A DNA stretch of 64,000 nucleotides from positions 1 through 64,000 of the forward strand of contig NW_006768846.1 of NCBI RefSeq assembly GCF_000204055.1. The letters are read 5' to 3'. This document shows, piece after piece, positions 57,612 to 64,000 of this stretch; position 1 is the first letter of the stretch, and every line of letters starts with the position of its first letter. The notes under the pieces were generated by a model. The model had not been told where the DNA came from. It was given only the letters and a program-made list of their open reading frames with translations, and did no database searches. The position numbers were made by a program, and so were the translations under genes. The stretch comes from Melampsora larici-populina 98AG31 (Eukaryota; Basidiomycota; Pucciniomycetes; Pucciniales; Melampsoraceae).

Positions 57612-60600
57612 TCACACCCGACGTTGGCGCTTTCCTCTGACAGTAACCTCAGGTCCTACTATCTCCTCCTTGATGGGCTCATCGTCCACCACCACCCACC
57701 CTTTCCATTTGGCTTTCGTAGGTCCTTCTAATTCTAATCAAAAAAAATCATAGGAGGGACCACATATGAGGATGATTCATATTTCTTGAATGAGACACAA
57801 AAGATAATGACCTTTGGAAATTCCACGTTGTGATCTCTTAACTCCTCTGGTGTTGGTTTTGCCCCCGGTGCTGGGTTCGACCTTAGCTTGTTGCGGTGGC
57901 TTGCGTTTAGCTTTAAAGTTGCCAATCAGTCAAGGATGATAATCACGCCAAGTAAGAGGTTTCCACTTACATTTGTTACTCTTCACCCTCGGCGCTTTCA
58001 CAACTTCCTCAGAGTCCTCTGCAGCTTTCTTCGCAACTCTGTGTTTAGCTTCTCCGGTGGAATATATATATAACATCAGCATTAGGAAGTTTTATATAAA
58101 ATGATGGATACAATCTGTGCACTCACCGGGTGCCTTGACCTTGACAGCAACTGCAGGACCAGATACATCTACATCATTTGATGGAGGGTTTGGTTTCGTG
58201 TCCAATGATACGTCAGCGTCGTCCTCAGGGTCCTCGGTGTCAGAGAGTCGAGCGTGTTGTTCAAGGGTGCCTCCCACTGGGAAGTTACGTGTTGGCATGG
58301 AAAATGGAATGGTGGTGGTGTTTTTTGGGAAAATCTTGATAAGATCACGGATAGATTTTGCAATAATTTCTCCTTCTTCCTTCGATGGAATTCGTGAGTA
58401 GAACAACCAGCTGGTGCCGGGTGAACAACCTGCCAAGCTGGTAACATCAGTACCTTCGAGCTGAGCTATGCCTCCGTTGGAAAGCTCGTCATAGTGCCAC
58501 ACGCCTAAAATTCCTTCAACCGCACGGACAATTCTGCACCAGTAATGAGAATGCGCCCAGTAACCCCTGCAAACCATCATATACTCGACACCTTTCAATT
58601 TAATTCGAGCAGGCCAATTGGTCTCACCCTGGTACCTTTCACGTGCATCCCCAGTTAAACCTGCAACACCATCTAAGAAGAAGTAAAGATGCAGTGGCGC
58701 CGACGCTTCGTCTGGAATATCAATCCTGATGTTGTCCTGCACATACGAAGGATTGGCAATGGGTTGCTGGTCTTTGGTGTCCGGGTGACAATGACGGCAC
58801 AAAATACCCTCGGTGGTTAGTCCTTCAGACAGCCACATTGATATCAAGCTTGAGACATCTGAGTAAGGTATTGAGGCATTCGTAAATGTCCCAGGCAACA
58901 GTTGAAGGATGGCTCGACGTTGAGAAGTCACACTTTGGTGTTCTGAATTACGACTACATGTCACAGTCTTGACTCGGGAGTGTTCAAAGAGAGGTCGCAA
59001 GGATGATTTGGTGTCTTCAACTTTGGCTAGTAACAGTTCCATGAACCCATCAGCTGATGAGAACACGTCAGAGGTGAATGAGGGAGACAATTCTTGAACC
59101 GCTTCGTGCAGAAGCTTTTGCCATCGAGTCATAGTCTGACTAAAATTCCCGCCAGTTATTTCAACGTTACATCGACCGGTAAAATGCCGCACAAGTACAT
59201 TGACCAGATTCGTGCTGTTGACCGTCAAGTATCAACTCCAAAGCGGGCTGTAAATAGCATAAAGGCATTCCAGTGTAGCCGTCTGCCAACAGCGGTTCCG
59301 GTTTCCCTTGGTGGTTCCAGCGGTGTAAGACTGATACGTCGTCAGTGCGTTCCGATTGATGTTTTGCGAGCCCACAGGACGTCCAAGTTTGGCAGGTTTT
59401 TTGATCCTTCTGGTGTTCTTTCCAATGAGGGCCTCGGTGGTGTCAGGAGCACGTCCGTCATTGCGGGTATATTTTCGTTTTGTCGGTGGCGCCATTCCAA
59501 TGGCCTTGACAACTTCTTGCCACGTCTTATGAGCCTCTGCACCGTAGGTAATGCTAATACCTTTCTTAACTTGTTGATAATCTTTCTCTAAACACTGTGC
59601 AAAAGCGATGAGTTGAATGATACCAGGGATAACTGCACATCTGCCTTTGCTGAATACGAAAAGATGAATCAGTGAGGTCAAAATAGACCAAATAAAAGGA
59701 AACATGTTACTTACCACAAGATATAGTAAACCCTATGCATCGATTCCTGTCCATTGGTAGTTGATGGAAGTTCTGGACGGCGTCGAGGGTTGTCAAATTC
59801 TTCTTCGTCGTCTTCATGAATCTCAAGTGGTAAGGGAGGATAGTCTTTAGGCATCCGCTTCCTGGCGGGAAATAGCATTGCTTGAACATCCGCGGTACCC
59901 CACCATTCTAGCCACCGCTTGGCTAGAGGGAACATACGGCGCAACTCCTCGAACCTAGTGTCGAGATCGTCAATTCCAGGTCCGTCTGGGAGAAGTAATG
60001 CTTTGCATTTTTTCTCCCAGGTGCCCTTTTGAATAAAACCATAAATGTCAGTTTGGATTATAGGAAATGAAAGAAACACGAGACCACATACCTTTTGTTG
60101 CGGCTTAACAATCTTACTATTCTTCTTGAGGCGCGTGACAGCTTGGAGAAAGTGCCATTCGCATCCGTGAAGCTTTGAAAGTGCAACATTTTTATCTTGG
60201 CAATTGAATACCTCCATGTAAGCCTCTTGAAATCCTACTTTCTGAGCCAATGAGAAATCTACAACTTGTTCTGACATCATTGCTTTGTTCTTGTCGGACA
60301 ATTTGGTTTTTTGAATCTGACGTAGTAAGTTTCTGAAATGAATCTTGTAATGTTCGGACTGGAGACCTCCAAGCCACGTGAAGAGGACGGGTGCCCAGCG
60401 CTTGAGGGTTTTGCAATATTTCGATGTTGTTAATAAGTAACCCATCTTAAAAAACCTATAAGTAACGTCAGAGAGGAGTCCTCCGGTATAGGTTGTCGAT
60501 TTCTCGTCAGGTTCGACCAAAAGCTCAGCCATCCATCCTGTTTGGAAGGATATATGAGCGTCTTCGGGAGAAATTGAGGAGGACACCACAATGAGACCCT

Positions 60601-62111
60601 TCCTGCATATATACGTAATTGTATCAGTCCTTGAATCTATATATATATATATATATTGTTTTACGTATGCTTACCTGGACCAGTCCATCATCGAGACCAG
60701 CCATTTGTCTCCGGCTTCTGGATCTCTAGTATTCGTCATAATGCCAGCTTCCACGAGGAATACCCGTCGCAAGTAACCCAAACGGTCCGCATTGCCAAAG
60801 GACGTGTGAAGATCGACCACTGATTGGATTGGTTCTGTTCCTGTATGTGCACGACCAACCTGATAGAGGAGTGATATCAATATAGTTGTCAATAACTTGA
60901 AGATCCTTTAAATCAAGTTAAAACGTACCTTTAGACCTAATGGCCCGGTCTTACTGTCATTGAGGACTTTGTCTTTCAACTGCTCTTTTGCAATGGGATC
61001 GGCTTTCTTCGCCTCTGCCCACTCGTGTTTATGAGTACCTTGATGACGGAGGAGACCCCACTGTTCCTCGCCATGATCATCTAACTCTACATCAATTCGA
61101 CACATGGTGTCGCATTGGACATGTGTTTGATGGCCGTCGCAGGAAGATATAGGACAAGGCCTTAATATGTCCGAGGAATATATGAATAAGGAGAAATGAA
61201 ATCAAATGAAAAACTTAGGCTAAATTGAACCACAAGCGTGAGAGACAAAAGGGCCAGCACTCACGAGTCTTCAGTTATTTTGTTGGCGCCTGTCGGTGGC
61301 AAAGCAGCCAAAGGACAACTTTGCTCGGAGCATTTCATCACTCCCAAACAGTAATAACGTCTAACTATCCATTTTTTTTTTTTGTTTTTTCGGTTCGCAT
61401 AGTATGAGTCCAACCAATGAAGCGGAAATTGGTGGCGGGATGTTCTGGGTCATTGACATATATCGTTGCGCCGTTTGGAAAGACGGGATAGTCTTGCTCG
61501 TCAACTTCACAACTGTGATCAATGTATGTTTGATACATAGATTTATCGGTAGGTAGTTGGAGATTGGTGCGGCGCGGTCTTTCCTGACTAGCGTTTGCAG
61601 TTGCTGCAACCTTTGCAACAGGTGATGATGAGATCTCGATCATTGAGGCCGGAGGTGAAGAAAAGGCTGAAAACTTTTGACTTTGAAAGGCAGAAAAGGA
61701 CGATGAATATTTATCAATAGGTGAATTCGGAAGTGAGTCAATTAGATGTGTGTCTTCAGAACAAGTTATTTGTGATGAAGGTATATCAATTGGATTTATG
61801 AAATCGTCGGAATAAGACAAAGTTAGATTTTCCTCTGTGAAATAAGAAGATGTCGATTTTGCTTCTTTGCAAGACAAATGCCTCAACACCAAGTTGGCTT
61901 GACATGTATCCATGGGTGATTTAGGTCGAAATAGGTCCATGTCATCGTCGGAACACGTAATTTGTGATGAAGGTATATCAATTGGGCTTGTATCTTCTGA
62001 ACAAGTCGAGCGAGGTTCATGTTCACAAAGAGGAACACTGGGCTTATGTCGAGAGGGATGGATTGGACTCGTTGCAATGCTACCATCATAGCGTGATGTG
62101 GCGGTTCCCAT
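57612..62111 (-). pseudogene. MULE-type transposase fused to a ubiquitin-specific-protease-like domain (one in-frame TGA)
   Basis: Minus-strand gene starting at ATG 62111. Ser/Pro-rich N-terminus with two similar blocks (IDIPSSQITCS twice), then PTDKSMYQTYIDHSCEVDEQ and FRFIGWTHTM. A zinc-finger-like exon follows (CPISSCDGHQTHVQCDTMCR ... LRHQGTHKHEW). The transposase core has GLLSDVTYRFFKMGYLLTTS (first Asp), RWAPVLFTWLGGLQSEHYKI, VVDFSLAQKVGFQEAYMEVF (second Asp), HGCEWHFLQAVTRLKKN (Glu), LAKRWLEWWGTADVQAMLFP and TTNGQESMHRVYYILW. After an exon with TKRKYTRND comes a USP-like peptidase: Cys box GNRNRCWQTATLECLYAIYS, then His box GYWAHSHYWCRIVR and VWHYDELSNGGIAQLEG ... SWLFYSR. Small Lys/Arg-rich exons end at TGA 57612. 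The in-frame TGA at 59232-59234 lies just after the Cys box (a CGA-to-TGA change would explain it), so this copy is probably broken. Confidence 0.8.
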
Positions 62112-62555
62112 CTGGGATTTGATTGCGCTTTAAGGTACGGAAATGGTGGCGTCGAAGGAGATTGATGATAGATGGACCAAGCTGATGTGGTTCAGGAAGG
62201 AAAGGAAGTGGTCTTTGGAGGATATTCACCACAATTTGACCACGTTACATCTACTTCCACCTCATGCGTCTCATGGTCTCGCACGGATATGAGGGTATAG
62301 GTATATGTTTATTTGTAATAGTATTTGTGCCCCTTCTCCTTGATATTGGAGGTACTGAGCTCATTTGTTTGTCCTTATGGGAAGCACATCCATAGTTTTC
62401 TTGAAGTATGGATGCCGAGCGGTGTGAAATGATCGATCGGTGTAAAATTGTAATATGGTACCTTTTGTGGTAATATTACACTGGGACCTTTTGCACCGAA
62501 CGTGGTCTGTGTAACTTGACCCGGTGCAAAATTCACACCTGGGCTCGGGTCTCGG

Positions 62556-62799
62556 ACATTTACACAGGAACTCCTTACACCGTAATTTATGGTGTAAAAG
62601 TGTCTGTGTAAAATTACATGTTACGCTGGGGTCCCGTGTATTTACACCGGAGTTTTTGCACCGGGGTTTTTTGCACAGACCAAAAAAAAAAAGAAAGTAC
62701 AAAATTCGAAAAAAGGGCCCTTTGTTCGAATTTTACACCGAGTTGACTTTACACCGGGGTGGCCGGTGTAAAGTGCTCGGTGTAAAATTCTCCCACCCC
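62556..62799. repeat. Right terminal inverted repeat of the MULE-like element
   Basis: Inverted partner of 57058-57302. ORFs read across it (62361-62878) are repeat translations. Confidence 0.8.
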
Positions 62800-62841
62800 A
62801 GAAATATGTGGTGTTGTTAGCCCGGTATGAAAAATTGGTTG

Positions 62842-64000
62842 AGAAATTGTATCCCACTACAACTACTATTAGACTCAACTTTTAAAAAGACTTATCTTTC
62901 TGTTTTCCCCGTTTTTAGAAAAGCCTCTTCCAAAACCTTTTTTCTTCCATTATCAAACTTCTCCAATCTGAACTACTGTTACCCAGATAGCAATCTTTAG
63001 TATCTACTCGTAGTTCTTACTCTGAAGCTTGTTATCTTTTCTCTTTGTCATTTTATTATCTCTTCGAAGGCGTTACAGATCGTTGGTTCAGGCCATTCGA
63101 CTAAAGTCCTTCATCCCATTTGATTTACTACAAATCACCCAACACTCAAGTGTAACCTCAAGGATTGTTTGCTAGTCTTAGCATTCCCTTTGGAAGACGA
63201 CCAGTTGATTAAGATCATTGGTGAGTACCGGGCAGCAGTATCCATCCTGCACCTAAGTTGAATTATAACTAACAATTATAATTTCCTATCTACAGTTTAC
63301 GAAGAACCGAAAAATAAACTCGAAGGACCTAAACCAGGAGTTCAACTTCGCAGTATACATTTCGTAAGCATCACATTCAACCTAAGAACTTCTAAATTTT
63401 CATCCTTTAGAGGTGCTCAGGATGACAGGATGATTCAGAGTTCTCCTGGATAGTACAGAGCGATCCGATCTTCTTTGACCTTTGAAGTCAAGAACGAGGA
63501 GGACCAACAAAGACGTAGACTTCGTGGCTTCGAACAGATGGAGTAGAGACCTCAGAGCTAAAAACAAAAACAATCGATCACGTTATACATATTTCAGTAA
63601 GACAAAACAAAAGGCAAAAAAAATGAAGGAGAATCCAAAGGAAAATTAAGCGCATACCTTTGAATTGACTCAGCAGAGTCAGTTGTACCCTTCGCGTCTT
63701 CAGACTCGGCAGTAGAGATCAACTCGAGCGTATTTAAAGTCAAGACCTTGGGACTGAAAAGGACAAGGATCGATCACATTGTACATATCTCAGTAAGACG
63801 AAACACAAGGCAAAAAAATTGAAGGAGAATCCAAAGGAGAATTAATCACATACCTTTGAATTGACTCAGCAGAGTCAGTTGTACCCTTCGCGTCTTCAGA
63901 CTCGGCAGTAGAGATCAACTCAAGGGTATTTGAAGTTGAGACCTCGGAACTGAAAAGGAAAAGGATTGATTACCTTAGTTTTCATTCAAGATGAAAGACA
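62842..64000 (+). repeat. 3' LTR, second part (continues past the window)
   Basis: Colinear with 48181-49337 without an indel, including the 196-bp tandem array and the intron-like sites. The last two bases (64000 side) fall within the region hidden by the gap in the 5' LTR. Confidence 0.9.

Larger units (their letters stand above)
57058..62799 (-). mobile_element. MULE-like DNA transposon, 5.74 kb, nested in the 3' LTR
   Basis: About 245-bp terminal inverted repeats (57058-57302 and 62556-62799) begin GGGGAGGTGGAATTTTACAC / GTGTAAAATTCTCCCACCCC. They are rich in TTTACACCG/CGGTGTAAA words that recur many times. A single multi-exon minus-strand gene (57612-62111) fills the interior. No clean target duplication is visible: the left terminus abuts LTR sequence, while 42 bp of unmatched DNA (62800-62841) separate the right terminus from resuming LTR, and 34 bp of LTR are lost. 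Confidence 0.85.
47727..64000 (+). mobile_element. Ty3/gypsy chromovirus-like LTR retrotransposon (extends past window)
   Basis: 5' LTR from 47727, internal coding region 49559-56609, 3' LTR starting 56638 and split by a MULE-like transposon (57058-62799), resuming at 62842 and running off the window. Domain order is Gag, protease, reverse transcriptase, RNase H, integrase, chromodomain-like. The LTRs are colinear without indels outside the insertion and nearly identical, so insertion was recent. A 100-base assembly gap lies at the end of the sequenced 5' LTR. Confidence 0.9.

Noticed and set aside
58117..58401. 94-codon plus-strand frame
   Set aside because: Antisense to the USP-like exon of the MULE gene; shadow frame.

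Overview
This window comes from a nuclear chromosome of a rust fungus (Pucciniales, Basidiomycota). Supporting this are many short GT-AG introns in host genes, moderately AT-rich DNA, a KDZ (Kyakuja-Dileera-Zisupton) DNA transposon, a chromodomain Ty3/gypsy element, and host genes of basidiomycete type: HET-C, a Fus3/Kss1/Pmk1-class MAP kinase and an Rrm4-like RNA-binding protein. The genus cannot be fixed from sequence alone. Transposable elements occupy well over half of the window, and the host genes sit as islands between nests of elements.

Layout. 1-1284 is the right end of one KDZ element. 2812-12506 is a second, apparently complete KDZ element with ~240-bp terminal inverted repeats and an 8-bp target duplication. 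It carries a KDZ transposase gene, a ~1.17-kb fold-back repeat and a companion gene with an HMG-box-like segment; the partial copy ends with the same companion gene. 13106-13922 looks like a small secreted cysteine-rich protein gene (candidate effector) with one unresolved exon junction. 14909-16741 encodes a 499-residue unknown protein, convergent with a HET-C gene (17142-20904, minus). 22.5-36 kb is a patchwork of nested MITEs, a mariner/IS630-type (DD34E) transposase pseudogene with two in-frame TGA codons, and an unrecognised multi-exon minus-strand gene (27466-29824). A 31-bp inverted repeat pair (24779 and 31568) brackets these two genes. 37702-39310 is the MAP kinase gene (398 aa), convergent with the Rrm4-like gene (40368-42867, minus, 734 aa). 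43.5-47.7 kb holds tandem repeats and gene fragments.

47727 to the window end is a Ty3/gypsy chromovirus-like retrotransposon with LTRs of at least 1.6 kb. Its Gag-Pol has two successive aspartic-protease motifs, one in-frame TAA before the RNase H remainder, a DD35E integrase and a chromodomain-like tail. A second long ORF (ORF1) overlaps the Gag start by 511 nt in another frame and appears to be the last exon of a spliced reading frame. The 3' LTR is split by a 5.74-kb MULE-like DNA transposon (57058-62799) whose single multi-exon gene joins a zinc-finger-like segment, a DDE transposase and a ubiquitin-specific-protease-like domain.

The host genes do not form a pathway cluster. The most unusual content is in the mobile elements: the HMG-like KDZ companion, the transposase-USP fusion, ORF1 overlapping Gag with tandem proteases, and a possible cargo-carrying mariner-type element. 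Exact empty sites let several insertions be ordered. All exon joins are my reading of splice signals and conserved protein continuity; no database search was possible.
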